A DNA stretch of 64,000 nt from Bacteroidota bacterium (GTDB taxonomy: Bacteria; Bacteroidota; Bacteroidia; Flavobacteriales; Flavobacteriaceae): NCBI GenBank assembly GCA_023446155.1, contig JAEXIT010000004.1, positions 62,001-126,000 of the forward strand, in the 5' to 3' direction. The notes beneath the pieces were generated by a model that was not told the origin of the DNA, ran no database searches, and saw nothing but the letters and a program-made list of their open reading frames with translations. The stretch's first letter is position 1, and each line of letters begins with the position of its first letter. Shown piece by piece: positions 9,285-17,590 of this stretch. A program made the position numbers and the translations under genes.

Positions 9285-10970
9285 ATGGAAGCATCTACAA
9301 CTATAAAACAAATGTTGGCAGGCAACAAAATTTTTGTGCCGACATATCAAAGAGCATATTCTTGGGACACTGAACTTGAAAAAACAAATTTACCAAAACA
9401 GACTAACGTATTTTTATCTGACTTGGAAGATTACAATAAAAGTTCAACCAAATCAAAATATTATTTCGGACATTTTCTATTTGAAGAAAAAGACGACAAA
9501 AAATTTGGGATAATTGATGGACAACAGCGAATGACAACAATCGTTATTTTTTTGTCAGCATTATTTAGTAGATTAAAACAAATCCGAACTTTAAGTGAAA
9601 CCGAACAGGAAACATTTGAAGACATCATCAAACGAAATTCAACTTATCGTTTTGAAACTGTTGATTATGACGACAGATTTTTCAAAGATTGTGTAATCGA
9701 CCAAAGTAAAAAAGATAGAAATGGTATAAAAACCGTTTCTGCAAAACGCATTGCAATTGCATTTGATTTTTTCACTTCACAGCTTTCGGATAAAGATGAA
9801 ATTTATTTATTGAAAATGTTAGACACGGTTCAGAACGCATCTTGTACAACACATCCTGTAAAAGACGCATCGGAAGCAATTCAAATGTTTATTTTCCAAA
9901 ACAACAGAGGTAAGAAACCTTCAAATTTGGAAATTATCAAAGCTCAATTTATGTTCAACGTTCATCTTTATGGTGGTGAAGAAAAAGAAAGTCTAATAAA
10001 AGAAATCAAAGACCGATTTGAAGAAATTTATAAATCTATTTCTTCAATCGAATACAGAATTAGTGAAGACGATGTTTTGGTTTACACACTTCGTGTTCAT
10101 TTCAATTCTCTTGGGGAGATAAATGTAATCGACAAAATAAATAAGTTGTTATTGGAAGCAAATTCAATTCCATTTATCAAATCGTTTACTCAATCGCTGG
10201 CAATAAGTTTTGATCATTTAACAACTTTTTTCAGCAAAGACGAAAGAGAAAATTTAGAAATTCATTCGCTTGTAACACTTGGTGGAATTGGTATCGTTAT
10301 GCCGTTTATTATCAAGGCTTACAAATTTGGTTTACCAATAAATGAAATCAATTTACTTTGTAGCAAGTTGGAGACGATGGTTTTGCGACACAGACTAATC
10401 GGAACAAGAGCCGAAATCACATCACGACTAAATGACGTTTATCAAAAATTTACTTTTGAAAATTCTGACATCACACCAATAAATGTTAGAATTGATTGGA
10501 TGAAAACAACACAAGATTGGTGGTGGTCATATTGGGGAAACAAAGAATTGGAGCGTTCCATTCAAGGCAGAATACATCACACAACTGCAAAATATTTACT
10601 TTGGAAATACGAAAATCATTTGGAAGGACAAGGGAAAAGCGGTTACTCAACTACTCGCTTTGACAAAATTGATAAACCTGAATTGGAACACATTGCACCG
10701 CAAACAGAAAATCCTGAAACAGGTTATGATAGTTATGACGAGGAATTTATAAATCAATACATCAATTGTTTAGGAAATTATTTGTTGCTTTCTAAATCGC
10801 ATAATTGTTCAGTTGGTAACAAACCATTTGCTGAAAAACGCAATAGTTACAATCATTTGGAGCAACAACGTGAAATACAGAAAATGACGGCTGAAAGAGT
10901 AACTTGGACAAAAGAACTTATACAGCAACGTAAAGACAAAATAGTTGAATTTGTAATAGAGAATGTGTAG
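9285..10970 (+). CDS. DUF262/DUF1524 protein, GmrSD-like putative type IV restriction nuclease
   Basis: A 561-residue protein with the two domains of GmrSD-type modification-dependent restriction enzymes in one chain. The N-terminal DUF262 (ParB/sulfiredoxin-like NTPase) part shows YQRAYSW (21-27) and IDGQQRMTT (77-85), the nucleotide-binding signature. The C-terminal DUF1524 (HNH-type) part shows LEHIAPQ near residue 467 and the downstream LGNYLLLSKSHN / NKPFAEKR pattern. In characterised relatives DUF262 hydrolyses NTP and DUF1524 cuts modified phage DNA. The gene stands alone in an accessory region, with no DNA methylase nearby. The active-site His467-region motif looks intact. Confidence 0.85.
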   Translation: MEASTTIKQMLAGNKIFVPTYQRAYSWDTELEKTNLPKQTNVFLSDLEDYNKSSTKSKYYFGHFLFEEKDDKKFGIIDGQQRMTTIVIFLSALFSRLKQIRTLSETEQETFEDIIKRNSTYRFETVDYDDRFFKDCVIDQSKKDRNGIKTVSAKRIAIAFDFFTSQLSDKDEIYLLKMLDTVQNASCTTHPVKDASEAIQMFIFQNNRGKKPSNLEIIKAQFMFNVHLYGGEEKESLIKEIKDRFEEIYKSISSIEYRISEDDVLVYTLRVHFNSLGEINVIDKINKLLLEANSIPFIKSFTQSLAISFDHLTTFFSKDERENLEIHSLVTLGGIGIVMPFIIKAYKFGLPINEINLLCSKLETMVLRHRLIGTRAEITSRLNDVYQKFTFENSDITPINVRIDWMKTTQDWWWSYWGNKELERSIQGRIHHTTAKYLLWKYENHLEGQGKSGYSTTRFDKIDKPELEHIAPQTENPETGYDSYDEEFINQYINCLGNYLLLSKSHNCSVGNKPFAEKRNSYNHLEQQREIQKMTAERVTWTKELIQQRKDKIVEFVIENV

Positions 10971-11132
10971 CCGAAAGCAACACAGCAGGTAGCATTAGTT
11001 TGGTAATATAGTGGATAAAGTGTTCGAAACATTTGTACAAAGTCAAAATTTTGTTCTTCGGTTGGGACTTTCATACTAAAAATTCTCTCCTTCGGCAATC
11101 CCCGAAACGTTGCTGTGATTTTAAAAATAATA
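10971..11132 (+). other. Structured spacer after the DUF262/DUF1524 gene
   Basis: No gene. CACAGCA (10981-10987) is matched by TGCTGTG (11111-11117) about 125 bp apart, and CCGAAA words precede both arms. The same kind of gene-trailing inverted repeat occurs elsewhere in the accessory region. Confidence 0.4.
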
Positions 11133-11415
11133 ATGAACTTAAAATAAATATTTTATTAAAATTTTAACAATATCATTATACTTTGTTTTTATTCTAGCAT
11201 CAATTGGAAGAGACACTGAACCTAAACTTAAAAAAGAATACGACAGTAAATTTTTCCAAGTAAAAGTTACAGAGACAACGCTTACAATAATCTTTTTATA
11301 CAGCGACAGAGGTTAACGACAATGACAATCTGTTAATGCTCTATTAGGTTTAAAAACAAGTGCGACAAACTCATCTACGCCACAAGATTTATATAATGAT
11401 GCACTTAGAAGTTAA
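11133..11415 (+). pseudogene. Degraded gene for a small membrane or exported protein
   Basis: An ATG at 11133 reads only four codons. With a +1 shift, the frame from 11143 encodes a hydrophobic, signal-like stretch (YFIKILTISLYFVFILASIG) and then a soluble part (KEYDSKFFQVKVTETTLTII). This frame meets TAA at 11314 and TGA at 11323, then continues in the same frame (NALLGLKTSATNSSTPQDLY) to a TAA at 11413. One frameshift and two in-frame stops point to an inactivated gene. The family is not recognised. Confidence 0.45.
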
Positions 11416-11441
11416 TTCAAATTATTAAACGTTAATGGATT

Positions 11442-12092
11442 ATGAATTACAATGATCGAAAAAAATATGCAGAGGAACTTATTAAGCAAGATAACTATCC
11501 AGACGCTTTGATTGAATATAGTACTTTAATCAGAGAAAACCCTAAAGATACACAAATAATAGAGCGTTTCGTTTTTTTGTGGACAAGAATACAAGAAGGT
11601 AATTATGATTTTGAGCCTGACACGCCTGAACAATATACAATGCGTGGTATTGCTAAATTTTATAATAATCAAGCAGAAAACTCTATCAAAGATTTTGACA
11701 AAGCATTATCTCTTGATCCAAATTATGATTATGCGTTAAAGTCGAGAGCATTTAGCTTGAAATTTCTTGAGCGATTAGAAGATTCCATAGTGGACTTGAA
11801 GAGAGCATTAAACATCCAAGAAACAGGTGAGTATTATGATGATCTTTCTGAAATATACGCTCTAATTGGTGATATTAAAACGGCATTAGAATTTCATCAA
11901 AAAGCAATTGAAACATCGCCAAATGATGCCAGACTGTGGTATAATTATGGTGTGGACTTGATAGAAAGTGGAAATTTAAAAGAAGCTCTAAATAAATTCA
12001 ACAAAGCAATTGAATTGTGGCCACAATACGATGATGCATTAGTAAACAGACAGTACGTTATTGAAATACTAAAAAGACAAAACGCCCTATAA
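11442..12092 (+). CDS. TPR-repeat protein
   Basis: A 216-residue protein built of tetratricopeptide repeats, a scaffold for protein-protein contacts. Repeat units are visible at about 5-38 (YAEELIKQDNYPDALIEYSTLI), 64-97 (YTMRGIAKFYNNQAENSIKDF), 98-130, 132-163 and 166-200 (LWYNYGVDLIESGNLKEALN), each with the small-residue pattern at positions 8, 20 and 27. There is no signal peptide, so it should be cytoplasmic. It stands as a single-gene unit between two structured spacers. The partner is unknown. Confidence 0.8.
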   Translation: MNYNDRKKYAEELIKQDNYPDALIEYSTLIRENPKDTQIIERFVFLWTRIQEGNYDFEPDTPEQYTMRGIAKFYNNQAENSIKDFDKALSLDPNYDYALKSRAFSLKFLERLEDSIVDLKRALNIQETGEYYDDLSEIYALIGDIKTALEFHQKAIETSPNDARLWYNYGVDLIESGNLKEALNKFNKAIELWPQYDDALVNRQYVIEILKRQNAL

Positions 12093-12215
12093 CACGGATT
12101 TTGCGTCAGGCGGGATGACGTGAAAACTTGGAGCTTTGTGCTTCTTATGTACTTTAGTAAGAAATTGAAACTTTGTGCTTTGAAACCCGCCTGAACACAA
12201 AGCCCGAAACCTTAA
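12088..12215 (+). repeat. Long imperfect inverted repeat, attC-like
   Basis: Begins inside the stop of the TPR gene with CTATAACACGG. Left arm CGGATTTTGCGTCAGGCGGG (12095-12114) pairs with right arm CCCGCCTGAACACAAAGCCCG (12186-12206), roughly 17 of 20 positions with a single bulged base, and a loop of about 70 nt. Size, position right behind a gene and the bulged base recall integron attC sites, but no canonical GTTRRRY end is certain. Confidence 0.55.
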
Positions 12216-12295
12216 CTGCGATGCCACAAAAAACTATAAAAATTCAACTTTAAATAAAAAGTATGTACAGAGGTTTTTAATTTAAAAATTCCTGT

Positions 12296-12426
12296 GTCTA
12301 AAAATTAAGTAAAAACACGTATTGCTTTGTTGTGTATAAATTAGTTTATTGTTTGTCGATACAGCTATATAGCTTTTTTACGAAATAAATAAGGCAAAAG
12401 TTTCGTAAAAAACACTGTTAGCAGAA
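12296..12426 (+). repeat. Dispersed repeat, copy B
   Basis: Matches copy A (8031-8161) over its whole length. It contains the exact palindrome AGCTATATAGCT (12363-12374) and a perfect 10-bp stem TTTTACGAAA (12376-12385) / TTTCGTAAAA (12401-12410) around a 15-nt loop. It ends in the leader of the GIY-YIG gene. Confidence 0.85.
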
Positions 12427-12449
12427 ACTCTTAGAGAACCGAACAAAAC

Positions 12450-12884
12450 ATGATTAAAACTCGAATAAGAAAAATGGAAATTCAATGGAGTTATCCATTA
12501 AAAGTCGATTCAGCTCTTACTAAAGAACGCTGTATTAAAAGTTGGGGAATTTATTACATTAGCAGAAAGTTCGGTGGAAACGAAACACTTCTTTATATTG
12601 GCTTGACTTTTCATCAAAACTTTATTAATAGAATTGTTCAGCATCATAAAAACTGGATGAATGATTATCGAGGTGAAAAGTATATTCGTTTTGGAGAATT
12701 TCCTATTGGAAAATCTATTACGAAAGATATGATTGAAGATATTGAAAGCTGTCTAATTTTTGAAATGCAACCAATACATAATGTTCACAAAAAGTCTAGT
12801 TATACATTTACGAACGAATACAAAATAATTAGTACTGGTAATCGTGGGCTAATTCCAAAAGAAATCTCATCAAGAAACCACTAG
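12450..12884 (+). CDS. GIY-YIG domain protein, putative nuclease
   Basis: A 144-residue protein with the GIY-YIG fold signature: WGIYYI (about 33-38) and LYIGLTF (49-55), a conserved Arg in NRIVQHH, and the Glu of IEDIESCLIFEMQPIHN that would bind the metal ion. The domain fills nearly the whole protein, with no added DNA-binding or UvrC-type domains. Such small stand-alone proteins can be endonucleases in mobile regions or repair. The gene is bracketed by near-complementary 10-mers (GTTAGCAGAA at 12417 and TTCTGTTAAC at 12888), one of the signs of a cassette-like unit here. Confidence 0.75.
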   Translation: MIKTRIRKMEIQWSYPLKVDSALTKERCIKSWGIYYISRKFGGNETLLYIGLTFHQNFINRIVQHHKNWMNDYRGEKYIRFGEFPIGKSITKDMIEDIESCLIFEMQPIHNVHKKSSYTFTNEYKIISTGNRGLIPKEISSRNH

Positions 12885-13197
12885 AGCTTCTGTTAACAAC
12901 CTATTTTCATAACAACTGGTATTTGTAAAGTTTAAAGTTCTTTCTAACCAAGAAAATATTAAAGGTAATTATATACTTCACTGTACCAATGAAAAATTGA
13001 GTCTAAATTTAATTCTTAAGGAGGCTTAGACTGAATTTTAATTATAGATGAAATAGAAAAAAGATGAAATAGATTAAATAAATTAAAAATTGGATTAGTA
13101 CATTCAAGTATATAAATGCCGCACTTAATTATACTTAAACTTCTTACAGTACCGGTATAACCTTAAAAACTCAATCAAATTATATCATCTCCTTTTT
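12885..13197. other. Gene-free spacer
   Basis: Very AT-rich. It opens with TTCTGTTAAC, the partner of the upstream leader word. A 7-bp inverted repeat AGTCTAA (13000-13006) / TTAGACT (13026-13032) could form a short hairpin. Nothing else is seen. Confidence 0.5.
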
Positions 13198-14226
13198 TTA
13201 AATACTTACTTTTGCAACGAAAGAAGATATTGCTTTGGTTCCCGAATTATCTTCGACCACATAAATCCCCAATATATTATTCCGATATGCCGTATTAGCA
13301 CTTGTAGCACTTGAATCCGGAAAATCAATATCAATCCATTGTGCTTCTCCAAAGGATCCGTCAGAATTTCTTTTCACAGAAACAAATGATGCTCCGTTTT
13401 TTTCTTTATTTAAAGTAATCCAATCCGACGGCATATTATAGCCATTCTCATCAGAAACGGTAATACCCTCAAAATGAGTAATTATAGATAGGGCTGTTTC
13501 GTTCTTGTAACTAAATGATTTTAAATTAGTTATTTCTTTTGTTTTAGAATTATAATCCGCCAAAAAGGCCTGGCTTATTTTACCTAATTTCAGACTGGTA
13601 TAGCCTCCGGCCATAGTGTAACTATCCCCGCCATTATGCCAAATACCATATAAGGTAGTAGTTAGTGAATCCGGCACTTTAAAATCGGTACATTCGTTAT
13701 TGATGGTATTATATAAAAACGCATATCCGTTTTTATCATTTTCAACATCATAATTTCCAACAGCAAGTCCGCCCATTACGCTGTGAACAAATACATTGTT
13801 AGTATTTCCTCCGTTTGGCGATACCTGAATCCATGTTCCGGAACCATCAATAGGACCTTCGTAATAAAATCCGAGATTTCCGCTCGGGGCTTTATCAGTA
13901 GAAGCAGTTATCTTATAAGATCCTACAATTTGTACCGTGCCATCTGGTCCGTTATTAGGTCCATAACAAGAAGTGTTTACAACTTCGGCTGTTGGCGTAC
14001 TGGGGAAATTAACGACATGCCATTTGCCTTCATTCCCTTTTGTTTTAAGCGTTCCTTCGTAAATTAACCCCTGAACAAGATTGTTTTCACTTAATAAACT
14101 ACCTGCAATATACACGTTTTCAGACTCCGAAACTCCTCTTATTCCCTGTATTGTTGTTTGTCCGGCAGGATTATTAAAATCGGTATAACTTACTGTATTT
14201 ACTTCTGAATTTATATTTTGCGACAT
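13198..14226 (-). CDS. Beta-propeller-like protein of unknown function, next to sulfatase
   Basis: A 342-residue protein with no signal peptide. It consists of repeated units in which a G-x-x-x-G/VGSY strand is followed by an aromatic Y/FLY motif: YIAGSLLSENNLVQGLIYEG, IVGSYKI ... GFYYEG, LAVGNYDVENDKNGYAFLY, TMAGGYTS ... QAFLADY. The spacing resembles HAF-type repeats and suggests a beta-propeller or beta-sandwich. The gene starts 60 bp after the sulfatase gene on the same strand, so the two are probably one transcription unit; a substrate-recognition or surface-binding role is only inference. Confidence 0.6.
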   Translation of the reverse strand: MSQNINSEVNTVSYTDFNNPAGQTTIQGIRGVSESENVYIAGSLLSENNLVQGLIYEGTLKTKGNEGKWHVVNFPSTPTAEVVNTSCYGPNNGPDGTVQIVGSYKITASTDKAPSGNLGFYYEGPIDGSGTWIQVSPNGGNTNNVFVHSVMGGLAVGNYDVENDKNGYAFLYNTINNECTDFKVPDSLTTTLYGIWHNGGDSYTMAGGYTSLKLGKISQAFLADYNSKTKEITNLKSFSYKNETALSIITHFEGITVSDENGYNMPSDWITLNKEKNGASFVSVKRNSDGSFGEAQWIDIDFPDSSATSANTAYRNNILGIYVVEDNSGTKAISSFVAKVSI

Positions 14227-14286
14227 GATATAGGTGTTTTTGTTATTATTATAACTGTTTCTTTTTAGATTTTTATAGCTGTTTTG

Positions 14287-15819
14287 TCAGTTGAATGTCG
14301 TTAGACTATAAATATCTTCGGGCATATTGACCCAGAGTTTTTCTATCTCAAGCTGATGCAATTGCTCTTCCAGATCTCTTCTGATTTCACTGTATGCCGG
14401 ATCGTAAGCAAGATTTGTAACTTCTAATGGATCATTAACTAAATCATATAGTTCATATTGCTTGAAGTAAGCTGTTGACGCATCAAAATAATAATCGAAT
14501 TTCCATTTTTCCGTCCTGATGCAACGAATACGATTAGCGGCTTTCACAACTGTCCAATTACTATTAGAGCCAGCCTTGATATCGTCATAAGTAAATAATA
14601 TGCTATGCTGAACAGGAGTATTATTCTCCATTATGGGAAACAAACTTACACCTGCAAGTCCTGAAGGCGGATTTGATACATTTGCTATGTCGATAAAAGT
14701 CGGCATAATATCTGCCAATGTTGCTAATGCCATTGATTGCTTTATGCTGTGATCTTTAAAAAGTATTGGATTTGAAATCACAAGCGGCACTCTTAAGGCT
14801 TCTTCATAGGCCACAAAAGTTTTCTGACGCAGACCGCCGTGCGCTAAACCCATCTCTCCATGATCCGAAGTAAGAGTAACAATTGTAGAATCTGCCAATT
14901 TATTTCCATTCTCATCCTCTTCATATAGTTCTTTAATAAGGTACCCAATCTCCTTATCAACATGACTTAATAAATAACCATAAAAATTAATGTAGTTCAG
15001 CTTATCCTCATCAGTAGCTATTTCGCCCAGACTTAATGCCATGTTGAGTAAAATTTGTTCCTGAGCCATAGGTTTTTTATTTTTAAGTAAATTTTCATTT
15101 ACACTCGCTGGAAGCCCAATTTCCCTGCCCGACCAGGTATCTGTATGATATCCCGACTTACCAGCCGATTTTGGGTATGCTAAAACATCATGCGGATTAA
15201 CAAGTGAAAGGATAAGGCAGTAAGGTTTATGATTTCCAGATGCTCTTTGCGCTTTTACCTCTTTAAGGTATTGTATGGCTTGGGCCGTATATTTTGCATC
15301 ATGATTGGCATATCCGCCACCAAAATTAAGCGGATTGACATCTTCACCGGCATCTGGAGCAACCCAACCCATTGCACCATACAATGAAATATCTGCAGCA
15401 GTTAAATCATCGTAATTAGTTTTAGTACCATTGGGAGCTACTCCTTTACTCATATGCCATTTACCTCTATACTGCACATCATAACCATCTGCCCAAAGTA
15501 CATTCATGATGTTGGGGATGGAATTACTGAGTGTCGGTTCTTGCGGAGATAAAAGGCCTCCTTCGGTTAATGTCTGGCTGACTCCATGTTTAGCAGGATA
15601 GGTTCCTGTAAATAACGTCGCACGGCTGGGAGAGCACATGCAGGTATTACAAAAAGCTCTATCAAAACTAAATCCGTTCTGTTTTAAAAATGTGAGAGTC
15701 GGAAGGTTTTTTTCTTCCCACCCCGGTGGGAAATGCTGCGTTGCACGCTGTTCGTCGGTAATAATAAGAATCATGTCCGGCTTTGGGCCAATCTGATTGA
15801 GTTTTTCTTTTAAGTCCAT
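14287..15819 (-). CDS. Type I sulfatase family hydrolase
   Basis: A 510-residue member of the alkaline phosphatase/sulfatase superfamily, hydrolysing sulfate (or phosphonate) esters. Motifs: LIITDEQ at 18-24 (metal ligands), C62-S-P-S-R66 (Cys62 becomes formylglycine), TGTYPAKHG, and VTLTSDHGEMG in the C-terminal half. No signal peptide is seen, unlike most Bacteroidota sulfatases, so it would be cytoplasmic or use another route. The formylglycine-generating enzyme needed for maturation is not in the window. It is paired with the propeller-like gene downstream. The two may have been acquired together. Confidence 0.88.
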   Translation of the reverse strand: MDLKEKLNQIGPKPDMILIITDEQRATQHFPPGWEEKNLPTLTFLKQNGFSFDRAFCNTCMCSPSRATLFTGTYPAKHGVSQTLTEGGLLSPQEPTLSNSIPNIMNVLWADGYDVQYRGKWHMSKGVAPNGTKTNYDDLTAADISLYGAMGWVAPDAGEDVNPLNFGGGYANHDAKYTAQAIQYLKEVKAQRASGNHKPYCLILSLVNPHDVLAYPKSAGKSGYHTDTWSGREIGLPASVNENLLKNKKPMAQEQILLNMALSLGEIATDEDKLNYINFYGYLLSHVDKEIGYLIKELYEEDENGNKLADSTIVTLTSDHGEMGLAHGGLRQKTFVAYEEALRVPLVISNPILFKDHSIKQSMALATLADIMPTFIDIANVSNPPSGLAGVSLFPIMENNTPVQHSILFTYDDIKAGSNSNWTVVKAANRIRCIRTEKWKFDYYFDASTAYFKQYELYDLVNDPLEVTNLAYDPAYSEIRRDLEEQLHQLEIEKLWVNMPEDIYSLTTFN

Positions 15820-16233
15820 TACTTATTGATTAAATTATTAAATATAAATGCAATTTGAAACGACTAATATTTTCCTAAAATGATTGTAATAAAACTAAAA
15901 ATGCTTTCTTAGAAATTATACTATTGAGACCAATTCGATTAGTAGAAATAAAATTATACAAGCGAATCGATCTAAAGCTGCGTATAAACACCTGTTTTAC
16001 AAGTGTGTAAAACAATAAGTAAAATAAAAAAATCACATTTCAAGAATGAAATTGATCATTCTGTTATAGCCGCTACAGAAAAACAGAGATAATTATATAT
16101 TTCATTGATGCTTAATGGAACGGCCTTTTCGTATATTTGACTTCAGTCCTATATAGAATGGTATGGGAATAAAAAGCCCCAACTTCTTAAAGCGGGCGGG
16201 ACGTTATACGACATTTTACAAAAAACAGAGAAA
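15820..16233. other. Gene-free spacer with hairpin
   Basis: Contains a perfect 9-bp hairpin TGTTTTACA (15993-16001) / TGTAAAACA (16006-16014) with a 4-nt loop, possibly regulatory. Its right end, AAGCGGGCGGGAC followed by GTTATACGAC (16190-16212), closely matches 17910-17935 and resembles the closing half of an attC-like site. Confidence 0.5.
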
Positions 16234-16755
16234 TTGAAAACAATAGGAATACTAATTATCATCATTTTATTTGTTGGATGCTCTTCTAACAGAAAAATGA
16301 ATAAGATTTATTCACAGTTAAACAGTAATAAGACTATACATATCGTATGGGATGAATCTAATAATTTTGCAAGAATAGAATCGGTAGGAACATTTAAAAA
16401 TGATTATGTATCTTTTGATATTACAAAAGGAAAAAAACTTAACTATAAGGAAACTTTCAAAAAATCATTAGAAGAATTAAACAAAAAATATAAAACAAAA
16501 TTCGTTTTTAAAGAACAGCATGGTTTTCCTTCAGACTCAATTATTCAGGCTACAATTAAAATAGATAAAATTATTTGGAATAAGGGCTTCTCAAAAGCAG
16601 TAATGGATAATTATTTAATATATAAAACAAAGGAGAAAAATATTCAAATAATCGGTAAAAGCAAAGCTCAATCATATGCAAAAGCTGGAAAAAGTTTACT
16701 ACAAAGTTTTGAGCATGGAAATTTATTATTTTTACTATCGGTTAGTGAGAATTAA
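16234..16755 (+). CDS. Lipoprotein of unknown function, TTG start
   Basis: A 173-residue putative lipoprotein. The signal peptide MKTIGILIIIILFVGC, with acylated Cys16, is complete only if translation starts at the TTG at 16234; the next ATG (after SSNRK) would remove it, so TTG is the likely start. The mature part is basic and soluble, with no family I recognise. The gene is tightly framed by the complementary words GTTATACGAC (16203-16212) and GTCGTATAAC (16760-16769), and it ends 5 bp before the second one. This layout looks like a mobile cassette. Confidence 0.6.
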   Translation: MKTIGILIIIILFVGCSSNRKMNKIYSQLNSNKTIHIVWDESNNFARIESVGTFKNDYVSFDITKGKKLNYKETFKKSLEELNKKYKTKFVFKEQHGFPSDSIIQATIKIDKIIWNKGFSKAVMDNYLIYKTKEKNIQIIGKSKAQSYAKAGKSLLQSFEHGNLLFLLSVSEN

Positions 16756-16759
16756 AAAC

Positions 16760-16769
16760 GTCGTATAAC
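16760..16769 (+). repeat. Gene-flanking inverted repeat arm (partner at 16203-16212)
   Basis: GTCGTATAAC is the exact complement of GTTATACGAC upstream of the lipoprotein gene. It continues into AGCGGTTTTGAGCAAGCG, similar to CACGGATTTTGCGTCAGGCG after the TPR gene. Confidence 0.5.
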
Positions 16770-16938
16770 AGCGGTTTTGAGCAAGCGAGGTTACGGTGTT
16801 CAATGGAAGTGAATGTGCAAACAAAAAGTAGAATAAAATGAAGCTACATTTTATATTTTTATTTGTCTCATCTGAAAATTTTCCTACTCTTGACAAACTA
16901 GGTCTTCCATAGTTTATTGTATTTTCTGTAAACACGAA

Positions 16939-17457
16939 TTATAAATCCGCGCTATCGGGTTTCTCGATTTTATAGATTACTGCATCTTTTCCATCCAGAT
17001 GTGTATCACTTTCGTACTCAAGACCGATTTTTTCAAGAACTTTTATTGATCCAATATTCGCTTTCATTGCTCTCCCAATGATACGTTTCAATTTTAGTTT
17101 TTCAAATCCGTATTGCAGGCAAGCTATGGCGCTTTCTGTTGCATATCCGTTGCCCCATTCTTCTTCAAAGAAACGGAACCCAATGTCTGTTTCATTTTCA
17201 ATACTATCGAATTTTAATCCACACCATCCAATAAATGTATTTGTACTTTTGAGTATTACCGCCCATCTTCCGTACCCGTTCAATTTATAGTCCTGATAAT
17301 TTACAAGAAATTCTGTTGCTTCTTCCTCATTTTTAAAAGCCACATTTCCGGTATACTTTATTACGTTGGGATTTGAATTTAAGTCATAAAAACTTTTCGC
17401 ATCGTTTGAATTTAATTCTCTTAATATAAGACGATTGGTTTCCAGTATATAGTTCAT
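16939..17457 (-). CDS. GNAT acetyltransferase (RimJ/RimL type)
   Basis: A 172-residue acetyl-CoA-dependent N-acetyltransferase. The start TNRLILREL is typical of the RimJ/RimL branch, which acetylates protein or small-molecule amines. Acetyl-CoA contacts are in the EEEWGNGYATESA segment (about 107-119), followed by ANIGSIKVLEKIGL with the usual Asn and Ser. The length is normal and no residue is missing. It lies on the minus strand, against the direction of the surrounding single-gene units. The substrate cannot be named. Confidence 0.85.
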   Translation of the reverse strand: MNYILETNRLILRELNSNDAKSFYDLNSNPNVIKYTGNVAFKNEEEATEFLVNYQDYKLNGYGRWAVILKSTNTFIGWCGLKFDSIENETDIGFRFFEEEWGNGYATESAIACLQYGFEKLKLKRIIGRAMKANIGSIKVLEKIGLEYESDTHLDGKDAVIYKIEKPDSADL

Positions 17458-17504
17458 TTATAAAAGCTTAGTCCTGTTGATTTCTATTAATATCTTTTTA
17501 AAAA

Positions 17505-17590
17505 TATGAAATTAAGTAAAAATACGTATTGTTTTGTTGCGTGCAAATTAGTTTCTTTCGGGTTCACAAAATACAGCCATATAGCTTTAA
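17505..17590 (+). repeat. Dispersed repeat, copy C (truncated)
   Basis: Matches the first 85 bp or so of copies A and B (AAGTAAAAATACGTATTG, then AAATTAGTTTCTTTCGGG and AGCCATATAGCT). The hairpin half is missing: the sequence diverges after AGCTTT. Confidence 0.8.

Noticed and set aside
9063..9350. Minus-strand 95-codon frame before the DUF262 gene
   Set aside because: It overlaps the start of the clear DUF262 coding region, has Cys- and Phe-rich odd composition, and no recognisable motif.
10853..11098. Minus-strand 81-codon frame across the DUF1524 end
   Set aside because: Mostly antisense to the DUF1524 coding region; no independent support.
16735..16935. Minus-strand 66-codon frame after the lipoprotein gene
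   Set aside because: It covers the inverted repeat arm region, has no start context and no protein-like features.
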